Source of the DNA: an uncultured Prevotellaceae bacterium
Lineage (GTDB): Bacteria; Bacteroidota; Bacteroidia; Bacteroidales; Muribaculaceae
DNA: 8,544 bases
Assembly: GCA_945645715.1 (NCBI GenBank)
Contig: CALZFJ010000067.1
Span: forward strand, 1 to 8,544
Direction: 5' to 3'
Shown here: in pieces, positions 1 through 7,600 of the stretch
Layout: each line of letters opens with the position of its first letter
Numbering within the stretch: position 1 is the stretch's first letter
Position numbers and translations under genes: made by a program
The notes under the pieces: model-generated
What the model was told of the DNA's origin: nothing
The model's database searches: none
Seen by the model: only the letters and a program-made list of their open reading frames with translations

Positions 1-66
1 AGTTTGATCCACTGTCACCACCTTATACACATTCTCAAGTCCAAGAATCTCCTCGTATGGCAACGG
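1..66 (-). pseudogene. uvrA: Continuation of uvrA beyond the in-frame TAG (runs off the left edge)
   Basis: Reading on in the same frame after the TAG at 67-69 gives 22 open codons starting PLPYEEILGLEN and ending KVVTVDQT. This corresponds to the segment that normally follows the second Walker A in UvrA, where homologues read roughly R-S-x-x-x-PLPY ... ENIDKVV.VDQ before the PIGRTPRSN motif (family pattern from memory). No frameshift is needed, so a single codon separates the two parts. The rest of the C-terminal half would lie outside the window. Whether it is ever translated depends on readthrough, suppression, or the stop being a sequencing error. Confidence 0.85.
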
Positions 67-2085
67 CTATTGTTGAGAACGGAAAATCTGCTTGATTAGA
101 ATAGGCTGAAGCGTACCATTCACAAGCGAAGACTTTCCACTACCCGACACTCCCGTTACGCACACCATCATTCCAAGCGGAAACGACACATCTACGTTCT
201 TCAGGTTATTGCCTCGGCAACCACGCAGCGTGAGTGTCTTTCCATTACCCTGGCGGCGCTGTGAAGGCACATCAATCTTCAGCGCTCCATTCAGGTAGCG
301 TGCAGTGAGTGTGTCGCTTTTCAGCATTTCAGCAGGAGTTCCGGAGAATACCACATTACCGCCCTTGCGGCCAGCCTTCGGCCCGATATCCACTATATAG
401 TCCGATTCAAGCATCATGTCGCGGTCATGTTCCACCACCACCACGGTGTTGCCCGAGTCACGCAGTTTCTTCAGCGAGTCGATTAACCGCACATTGTCGC
501 GCTGGTGCAGACCGATGCTTGGCTCGTCGAGTATGTAGAGTACATTCACCAGTTGCGACCCGATTTGGGTGGCAAGACGTATGCGCTGACTCTCACCGCC
601 CGACAGTGTAGCCGAACTGCGATTGAGCGACACATAATCAAGTCCTACATCGATAAGAAAATCCAATCGTCCCAGAATCTCCTTCACAATTTCCGAGGCA
701 ATGGACCACTGCTTGTCCGTCATAAGGCTGCGAATGTTGCGCATGAAGTCGCGCAGCTCGAGTATATCCATCTGCGATAGCTCTGCAATATTCTTGCCTC
801 CTATGCGGTAATGCAGCGCTTCCTTGTTGAGTCGTGCTCCGCCACACTCAGGACACACCGTGCGCGAGAAGAATTGTCCCGCCCACTTCTGCGCCTCGGC
901 TGTAGCATCGTCGGATTGCTGCAACTCGATATATTTCACCAGTCCGTCAAATGTAGTAAAGTAATTAGATGTGCTCAGCGTGGCGGTCTCAATGTCGAGT
1001 CGCTCATCGGTGCCATTCATTATCTCGTCGATAGCCTCCTCTGGTACATCTTTCAGCGGCGTCTTGAGCGTTACATCATATTTCTTGCAGATGGCAGCAA
1101 TTTGCCAGAAAATAAGCGAATTTTTGTATTTGCCTATTGGAGCAATTCCTCCATCATAAATCGACACCTCAAGATTCGGCATCACCTTGTCGCGGTCAAT
1201 CAGGTTCACATATCCCAATCCCTTGCACTTGCGGCATGAGCCTTGCGGTGAATTGAATGAAAAATTGTGTGGAGCCGGTTCGGCATACGACAGCCCTGTT
1301 GCCGGGTCCATGAGCTTACGGCTATAATGGCCTATGCTCTCGCCATCGTCTTTGTCGAGCACCATCAACTCACCATCGCCCTGCTTGAATGTCAGGTCAA
1401 CCGATTCGGCAAGACGTTCCTTGAATTTGCCGTCGGGTTTAAGTTTATCCACCACAAGCTCTATGCTGTGATTTTTGTAGCGGTCGAGCTTCATGCCGTA
1501 GGTTATTTCACGGAAATCTCCATCAACCCTAACTGTGAGATATCCCTTCTTGCGCAACTGCTCAAACAGTTCCTTATAGTGCCCTTTGCGGTTCTTCACC
1601 AGCGGGGCAAGCAGATACACCCGGTGACCGGCATATTTTTCAAGAATCAGATGTACAATCTTCTCGGCGGTGAAATGCACCATCTTCTCTCCCGAAAGAT
1701 AGGAATAGGCATCAGCGGCTCGGGCATACAGCAATCGCAGATAGTCATACACCTCAGTAGTAGTACCCACAGTGCTTCGCGGGTTCTTGTTCACCGTCTT
1801 CTGGTCGATTGATATCACCGGGCATAATCCTGCTATCTTATCTACGTCGGGGCGTTCAAGCACTCCGAGCATATTGCGTGCGTATGCCGAGAATGTCTCC
1901 ACATACCGGCGCTGTCCTTCAGCAAAGATTGTGTCGAAGGCAAGCGACGACTTTCCGCTGCCACTAAGCCCGGTTACCACAGTGAGCCTGTTGTGCGGAA
2001 TCTCCACGTCGATATTCTTCAAATTATGTACACGTGCTCCAAGCACGCTCACACACTCCACATTCTTCCCGTCGAGTTGCATCAT
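67..2085 (-). CDS. uvrA: Excinuclease ABC subunit A (UvrA paralogue), truncated by an in-frame amber stop
   Basis: UvrA is the DNA-damage-sensing ATPase of nucleotide excision repair, which loads UvrB onto lesions in the cytoplasm. The 672-residue product shows the first Walker A (GLSGSGKSS, residues 39-47), the conserved NPRSTVGTTTE stretch (101-111), zinc-binding pairs C284-x2-C287 and C411-x2-C414, the ABC signature LSGGESQ (494-500), Walker B ILDEP (518-522), the switch region EHD (552-554), and the second Walker A (GVSGSGKSS, 645-653). Full-length family members run to about 940 residues. Here the frame ends in TAG at 67-69, right after the second Walker A, so the second signature/Walker B half and the C-terminal zinc finger are missing from the peptide. 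The frame continues with UvrA-like sequence beyond the stop, so this is a point nonsense lesion and not a short family member. Start: ATG at 2085, with an immediately following ATG at 2082 equally possible; no clear Shine-Dalgarno sequence is seen. It lies 89 bp downstream of the lytic transglycosylase. Bacteroidales often carry more than one uvrA, so loss could be tolerated (inference). Confidence 0.93.
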   Translation of the reverse strand: MMQLDGKNVECVSVLGARVHNLKNIDVEIPHNRLTVVTGLSGSGKSSLAFDTIFAEGQRRYVETFSAYARNMLGVLERPDVDKIAGLCPVISIDQKTVNKNPRSTVGTTTEVYDYLRLLYARAADAYSYLSGEKMVHFTAEKIVHLILEKYAGHRVYLLAPLVKNRKGHYKELFEQLRKKGYLTVRVDGDFREITYGMKLDRYKNHSIELVVDKLKPDGKFKERLAESVDLTFKQGDGELMVLDKDDGESIGHYSRKLMDPATGLSYAEPAPHNFSFNSPQGSCRKCKGLGYVNLIDRDKVMPNLEVSIYDGGIAPIGKYKNSLIFWQIAAICKKYDVTLKTPLKDVPEEAIDEIMNGTDERLDIETATLSTSNYFTTFDGLVKYIELQQSDDATAEAQKWAGQFFSRTVCPECGGARLNKEALHYRIGGKNIAELSQMDILELRDFMRNIRSLMTDKQWSIASEIVKEILGRLDFLIDVGLDYVSLNRSSATLSGGESQRIRLATQIGSQLVNVLYILDEPSIGLHQRDNVRLIDSLKKLRDSGNTVVVVEHDRDMMLESDYIVDIGPKAGRKGGNVVFSGTPAEMLKSDTLTARYLNGALKIDVPSQRRQGNGKTLTLRGCRGNNLKNVDVSFPLGMMVCVTGVSGSGKSSLVNGTLQPILIKQIFRSQQ

Positions 2086-2138
2086 TCTTTATTGTTTGGT
2101 AGTTAAAAAATAATCAGTTTTATCTGTCAGTCACACCC

Positions 2139-2160
2139 TAATGCCATAGCCTCGGCATCA
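2139..2160 (-). terminator. Weak hairpin between the transglycosylase and uvrA
   Basis: On the minus strand TGATGCC pairs with GGCATTA (7 bp including one G:U) around an 8-nt loop. The hairpin begins about 15 nt after the transglycosylase TGA stop. No run of T follows directly on the minus strand (it continues AGGGTGTGAC), so this is not a classical intrinsic terminator. It may attenuate transcription, protect the mRNA end, or be fortuitous. I see no strong TAnnTTTG box for uvrA in the 2086-2174 gap; the best is TATTTTTT about 22 nt before the start, with one mismatch. Confidence 0.3.
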
Positions 2161-2174
2161 GAGTGCTAAATCCA

Positions 2175-3128
2175 TCATTTTCCAATCCATTTCTTATTCC
2201 ACACGGTGCACTTGCGCTTGCTGCGATATAGGTCGCTGGCAATTGGAATTTTAACCATGTAGGTTTTCTTTGCTTTGTTGGTGAGCGAGGTTGAGCGTAT
2301 CCACGGATTCATTTCCCTTAACTGGGCGTAGCTGATTCCCCGCTCTTTTGCCCATTCAGTCCAGCTCGCCACGCTGCCACTCACCGCCTCCTCCTTGCAG
2401 GCTATTGGTTGGTAAAGTTGCGATTCTGTGAGATTATAGCCGTAAGCCCGCGGATTCTCAAGCACCATCTTCATTGCCAGAAAACGAAACACATATCTCG
2501 ATGTCTCCTCATTGAGATACAAGTCGTAGGAATTATCCACCAATTGTTTCTCAAGCGCCCCCGAGATGCGGCCCATTCCGGCATTGTAGCTTGCCGCCAC
2601 CGTAGCCCAGTGTCCATACTTTTTGTATCCCGCCTTCATATATTTGCAGGCTGCCACTGTCGATTTCTCCGGGTGGTAGCGTTCATCTACTTCATCGTTC
2701 ACTTCAAGCCCATATTGCTTGCCGGTTGCAGCCAGAAATTGCCACAGTCCTGCCGCATTAGCACGCGAATATGCACGCACATTCAGGCTGCTCTCTATCG
2801 CAGCAAGATAGATGAAGTCGGTGGGGACACCATTCTCTTCAAGAATCGGTGCAATAATAGGGAAATAGCGGTTGGCTCGCTTCAGCACCAGCGATGTGCT
2901 GCTATGCCCATACACGATGCTCGTTAGCTCCCTGTCGAGCCTCTCAGCCATATCTATGCGGTCAAGATCCACAGGTTCCCCGGCAAGCATTGCCTTCATA
3001 GGAATCTCCGGGCTTGTCATTTGTGGATATGATTCATTTCTCTCACTTATTTCAGCTGCTACGCACGAGCACGCCATTATTGCCGATATGCAATATGCAA
3101 TCAGCAGTGTTTTATCTCTTAGATTCAT
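2175..3128 (-). CDS. MltD-like lytic transglycosylase (SLT domain plus LysM-like tail)
   Basis: This is predicted to cleave the MurNAc-GlcNAc bond of peptidoglycan, forming 1,6-anhydro-MurNAc ends, in the periplasm or at the outer membrane. The 317-residue protein begins with a signal peptide. Cys20 in IMAC could be a lipobox cysteine (residues 17-20); cleavage by signal peptidase I after Ala25 is the alternative. A helical segment (about 55-100) leads into the SLT domain: catalytic Glu112 in AAIESSLN (109-116), AAGLWQF (125-131), and YNAGMGRI (181-188). Residues about 254-295 (SWTEWAKERGISYAQL ... NPW ... YMVKIP) look like the divergent LysM segment seen after the SLT domain in Bacteroidetes MltD-like proteins. 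A basic tail ends the protein. Start ATG at 3128; stop TGA. It lies 40 bp downstream of the T9SS-sorted protein on the same strand, with no promoter box visible in the gap, so cotranscription is likely. The general enzyme class is firm; the paralogue name is not, so no symbol is given. Confidence 0.92.
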   Translation of the reverse strand: MNLRDKTLLIAYCISAIMACSCVAAEISERNESYPQMTSPEIPMKAMLAGEPVDLDRIDMAERLDRELTSIVYGHSSTSLVLKRANRYFPIIAPILEENGVPTDFIYLAAIESSLNVRAYSRANAAGLWQFLAATGKQYGLEVNDEVDERYHPEKSTVAACKYMKAGYKKYGHWATVAASYNAGMGRISGALEKQLVDNSYDLYLNEETSRYVFRFLAMKMVLENPRAYGYNLTESQLYQPIACKEEAVSGSVASWTEWAKERGISYAQLREMNPWIRSTSLTNKAKKTYMVKIPIASDLYRSKRKCTVWNKKWIGK

Positions 3129-3168
3129 TGTTCTCTATTTAAATTATTTAATTGTTGATGCCACCCGG

Positions 3169-4521
3169 TTACTCGGTGGTGTCGGTAGAGCCGCCTGTGC
3201 TTCTGGTGCTATAGTTGATAATATTGATGTCGCCTTTCAGGTTATATTTTTGCCCATCAGCACCACGAGCCTGGATCACATAATAATATGTGCCCGATTT
3301 CACATATTTTCCTTTATATTTGCCGTCCCAGCCTTGCGACGGATCGGATAGCTCGCACATTTTCACGCCCCATTTGTTGAAAATGCAGCATTGAAATTCC
3401 ACAATCGACTTATACGACACCTTCCACTCATCGTTCACGCCCTCCGACGATGTGGGCGAGAACACATTAGGGCACTCAAGGCTCGATGTGCCTATCGACA
3501 CTGTATAGGTCTCACTCTCAGCCTCGCAATCACCATCGGCATTTGTGCCGATAAAGCGTAAATAGAATGTACCTGCTTCAGTGAATGTGTTGGTCACTTC
3601 CTCCTCATTCTTTCTGAGCAATATATCGGCAAATTCAGCATCACGAGCCATCTGCCACTCTTTGTGTATTGCAGCATCGGTTGGATAGGCGGTAAATGTC
3701 ACTGTCACAGGTGCCGATCCTCCAAGCGAACCGCTCTCCACCTTCTTCTCATTGCTGTTTTCGCGCTCCTCTTGCACTGCCGTGCTCTCCACAGCCACAG
3801 CCTTAGTGGCATAGGTGGTGCTCTCCACCTTCTCCTCACTTCCCCAGAAGCGGAGCAGCTTGTCGCCTGTGAGGGTGAACTGGGTGTCGCAGAATGGCGC
3901 TGCCACCGATATTGATGGCTTCAGCACATCATAGCTCTCCTCCACCTGCTTTTCGTCCCAGCGGAGTTCATCGCTATTCCACTCAAGGGTATTGTAGGTG
4001 AGTCTCATCTCACGGTCAAGTTTTTTGGGCACACCTGTGATTGTGTAGTAGTTGATATCGGCACCCGAACCGGCTACATTCAGCATCACTGTGCCGCAAT
4101 CCTGCTCGGCATCAAGGGTGAGTGCTTCAAGGTCGAGGTAATAGTCTTGATAGTTAACCACCCACACGTAGGTGCGCTTGCTATCCTCCTCAATAATATA
4201 GCCCGTGTTTGGAATCACATCAATCGATGTCACTGCGCCATCTTTTCTCACACCACTTATATCCTCGGCATATCCACCGCCCTGTGTGCCATATTTCTGC
4301 CACACCACCACAGCCTGTGCATTGGAGGCAGTGTAGCTCATCGTCACGCCATCGCATCGGTTGAGCACATAAATGTAGTTTAGACCGGTGCTTGCAGCCG
4401 GTTTTTCACTATACACCGGAAGCGTGTTACCCGAGAACGAGACCTGAGCCTGTGCACTGCCCACCACACCCTGGGCTGCAGCGATCAGTGCAAAAATTAT
4501 AGTTTTTTTCAGTCGTTGCAT
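3169..4521 (-). CDS. Secreted protein with PKD/Ig-like domain and T9SS type-B (gliding-motility-associated) C-terminal domain
   Basis: I do not recognise the specific function. Numbered from the ATG at 4521 (450 residues), a signal peptide (MQRLKK, then a hydrophobic core) has a likely cleavage AQA|Q after residue 25. Residues 26 to about 225 form an unrecognised beta-rich region with Cys56, Cys142 and Cys211. Residues about 226-266 are a Glu/Lys/Ser/Thr-rich hinge. Residues about 268-344 look like a PKD/Ig-type fold (EAGTFYLRFIGTNADGDC). From residue 350 comes the sorting domain typical of CHU_C/TIGR04131: CPNVFSPTSSEGVNDEW, IFNKWGVKMCE, QGWDGKYKGKYVKSGTYYY and LKGDINII. Type-B domains direct substrates through the outer membrane T9SS. 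A 15-residue Ser/Thr-rich tail follows. Start choice: the frame is open from an ATG at 4548, but that codon overlaps the -7 box at 4546-4553. An ATG at 4536 would leave almost no leader. The 4521 ATG gives a canonical signal peptide and a leader of about 20 nt. The gene is 40 bp upstream of the transglycosylase and divergent from purL. Confidence 0.88.
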   Translation of the reverse strand: MQRLKKTIIFALIAAAQGVVGSAQAQVSFSGNTLPVYSEKPAASTGLNYIYVLNRCDGVTMSYTASNAQAVVVWQKYGTQGGGYAEDISGVRKDGAVTSIDVIPNTGYIIEEDSKRTYVWVVNYQDYYLDLEALTLDAEQDCGTVMLNVAGSGADINYYTITGVPKKLDREMRLTYNTLEWNSDELRWDEKQVEESYDVLKPSISVAAPFCDTQFTLTGDKLLRFWGSEEKVESTTYATKAVAVESTAVQEERENSNEKKVESGSLGGSAPVTVTFTAYPTDAAIHKEWQMARDAEFADILLRKNEEEVTNTFTEAGTFYLRFIGTNADGDCEAESETYTVSIGTSSLECPNVFSPTSSEGVNDEWKVSYKSIVEFQCCIFNKWGVKMCELSDPSQGWDGKYKGKYVKSGTYYYVIQARGADGQKYNLKGDINIINYSTRSTGGSTDTTE

Positions 4522-4545
4522 AATAACTTTGTTCATCTTAAATGA

Positions 4546-4553
4546 CAAAGTTA
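4546..4553 (-). promoter_or_regulatory. Bacteroidetes-type -7 box for the T9SS-cargo/transglycosylase unit
   Basis: On the minus strand TAACTTTG matches the Bacteroidetes primary-sigma -7 consensus TAnnTTTG exactly. Transcription would start near 4539-4542, giving a leader of about 20 nt to the ATG at 4521. No good -33 TTTG is visible 19-21 nt upstream, so the call rests on the -7 box alone. Its position rules against the ATG at 4548. Confidence 0.5.
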
Positions 4554-4602
4554 CATTTTTTCGTCGAGTTATCTCTCATTTCACTATATCTTTTTATAAA
4601 AG

Positions 4603-4634
4603 TTTTCAAGAATCAATGTTTTTCCGTAACTTTG
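4603..4634 (+). promoter_or_regulatory. purL promoter, Bacteroidetes type (-33 / -7)
   Basis: TAACTTTG at 4627-4634 fits the -7 consensus TAnnTTTG exactly. TTTT at 4603-4606, with a 20-nt spacer, is one mismatch from the -33 TTTG. Transcription would start around 4639-4642, giving an A/T-rich leader of about 45 nt before the purL ATG at 4685. The leader has no Shine-Dalgarno sequence, as is usual in this phylum, and no recognisable riboswitch fold. The box is the inverted copy of the one at 4546-4553. Confidence 0.65.
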
Positions 4635-4684
4635 CACCATAAAATATAAAAAGACTTAACACATCACTCAAGTATTATTATATT

Positions 4685-7600
4685 ATGATCACATTCTTCA
4701 AAAAAGGAGCCTCCACAATTTATGCGGTCGATGCCGACCACATTCTTTCCGACTCCGAAATCGAGAAATTCACATGGCTGCTCGATGGCGCCAAACCGCT
4801 TAAGAAAAAAGTGCTCGAAGGCACTTTTGTCGGTCCACGTCGCGAAATGATTACTCCTTGGAGTACGAATGCTGTTGAAATAACCCAAAATATGGGTATT
4901 TCGGGCATTCTCCGCATCGAGGAGTTTGCAGTTGCCAAAGAAGACGACCCGGCATTCGACAAGATGCTTCAGCGCGTATATCACAAGCTCGACGGCGACA
5001 CATTCAAGATTACCAAGACTCCTGAAGAAATTGTGCATATTGATAATATTGAGGAATACAACGTCAAGGAGGGTTTGGCTCTCAATCCCGAAGAGATTGA
5101 GTATCTCAAGCAACTCGCACAAAAACTCGGCCGTCCGCTTACCGACAGCGAAGTATTCGGTTTCTCGCAGGTCAATTCAGAGCATTGCCGTCATAAGATT
5201 TTCAATGGCAAGTTCATCATCGACGGTGAGGAGAAGCCTCTTTCACTTTTCAAGATGATCAAGAAGACTTCGCAGGAGAACCCCAATGGCTTGGTATCGG
5301 CATATAAGGACAATGTGGCTTTCGTCAAGGGTCCGCGCATCGAGCAGTTTGCTCCACGCAATCCCGAAAAGCCCGATTTCTTTGAGGTAAAGGAAATCGA
5401 CACCGTTATCTCACTCAAGGCTGAGACGCACAACTTCCCCACCACCGTGGAGCCTTTCAACGGTGCTGCCACCGGTTCGGGTGGTGAAATCCGCGACCGC
5501 CTCGGCGGTGGTCGTGCAAGCCTTCCGCTTGCCGGTACTGCCGTCTATATGACGTCTTATCCTCGCACTGCTGCCGAGCGCAAGTGGGAGCTTTGCACTA
5601 TGCCACCTCGCCCATGGCTTTACCAGACTCCCGAGGAGATTCTAATCAAGGCTTCTAATGGTGCTTCCGACTTCGGAAACAAGTTCGGACAGCCTCTCAT
5701 CTGCGGTTCTCTCCTCACTTTTGAGCACGAGGAAGACGGCAACCAGTTTGCCTACGACAAAGTTATCATGCTTGCCGGTGGAGTTGGTTTTGCCAACAAG
5801 CGCGATGCCATAAAGGGAACTCCCAAGCCCCACCAGGAGGTTGTGCTTATGGGTGGCGACAACTACCGCATCGGTATGGGTGGTGGCGCCGTTTCTTCGG
5901 TGAATACAGGTCAATACGACAACTCTATTGAGCTTAATGCCGTACAGCGTGCCAACCCCGAGATGCAGAAGCGCGTGTCAAACGTTATCCGTGCTCTCTC
6001 TGAGGCCGACAGCAACCCCATCGTTTCTATCCACGACCACGGCGCCGGTGGTCACCTCAATGCCCTTTCTGAGCTTGTCGAGGAGACCGGCGGCAAAATC
6101 AATATCTCTGCCCTACCCGTTGGCGACCCCACACTCTCCCTCAAGGAGATTATCGGCAATGAGTCGCAGGAACGCATGGGTATGGTAGTAGAGAAAAAAG
6201 ACATCGACCATATCCGCCAAATTGCCGACCGCGAGCGTGCTCCATTCTACGTTGTGGGCGAGACCACAGGCGACGACCGTTTCGTCTTTGAAGACAAAGA
6301 CGGCGTGCGCCCTATCGACCTCGGCATGAAGGACATGTTTGGCAGCTCTCCCGTCACTGTGATGACCGATGTCACTGCACCGCATCACTTTGCCGATGTT
6401 CAATATTCAACTGAAAATCTCAACGACTACGTAGAGACCGTCCTTCAGCTCGAAGGCGTTGCCTGCAAGGATTGGCTTACCAACAAGGTCGATCGCTCCA
6501 TCACAGGAAAGATTGCCCGCCAGCAGTGTCAGGGCGAAATTCAGCTCCCACTCAGCGACTGTGGTGTTGTTGCTCTCGACTTCACGGGCACTAAGGGTAT
6601 TGCCACCTCTATCGGTCATGCGCCACAGGCTGCCCTCATAAGCCCCGAAGCGGGTTCGGTACTCTCTATCGCTGAAGCTCTCACCAACATCGTTGGTGCT
6701 AACCTCAAAGACCAACTCAAGAGCGTTTCGCTCAGTGCCAACTGGATGTGGCCATGCCGCAACACCGGCGAAGACGCTGCTCTCTACTCGGCTGTGAAGG
6801 CTTGTAGCGACTTTGCCTGTGCTCTTGGCATCAATATTCCCACAGGTAAGGATAGCCTTTCAATGACCCAGAAATATGGCGACAAGAAGGTGCTCGCTCC
6901 CGGTACTGTGATTATCTCAGCTGCCGGCGAGGTTTCTGATGTGAAGAAGACTGTTTCGCCTGTAATGCAGAATCGCAACAGCCGATTCTTCTATATCGAC
7001 TTCTCAAGTGATGCAATGAACCTCGGTGGCTCTGCTTTTGCCCAGTCGCTTAGTGCCCTTGGCGCAACTTCGCCCACTGTTAAGTCGGCCGACTATTTCG
7101 CACGTGCATTCAATGCAGTCCAAGCACTCGTAGCAAAATCGATGCTCCTTGCCGCTCACGACGTCTCTGCCGGAGGTCTTGTTACCACGCTCCTCGAGAT
7201 GGCGTTTGCCAACACTAAGGGCGGTATCGAAATCAGCACCGACAATTTCTCTGAACGCGACCTCATCAAGATTCTGTTTGCCGAAAATCCGGCTCTCGTA
7301 ATCCAAGTTGCCGATAAGAAAATCGACCGCGTTGTTGCAGCTCTCAACAAGGCACAGGTTTCATTCGTTGAACTTGGCGCTCCCTCTGCTGAGCGCAGCC
7401 TCACCATCAACCACGACGGCAACGAATATATGCTCTTCATCGACCACTTGCGCGACGTGTGGATGGAATCTTCCTACCTCCTCGATACCAAGCAAAGTGG
7501 CGAAGCTTGCGCTAAACTCCGTTTCCTTAACTACAAGAAGCAACCTATCCGCTACATTCTGCCAAAGGGATTCACCGGAAAGGCTGCCGATCTTGGAATC

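Noticed and set aside
1267..1812. 181-codon open frame antisense to uvrA
   Set aside because: It is fully overlapped by conserved UvrA coding sequence on the opposite strand; long antisense frames are expected from the codon bias here.
2409..3351. Plus-strand open frames of 172 and 159 codons opposite the transglycosylase and the T9SS cargo
   Set aside because: They overlap well-supported genes and cross their boundary without any domain or start signal.
4522..4684. Possible riboswitch or small RNA in the purL leader
   Set aside because: The leader is short and A/T-rich, with no stable paired elements and no conserved purine-aptamer pattern that I can see.
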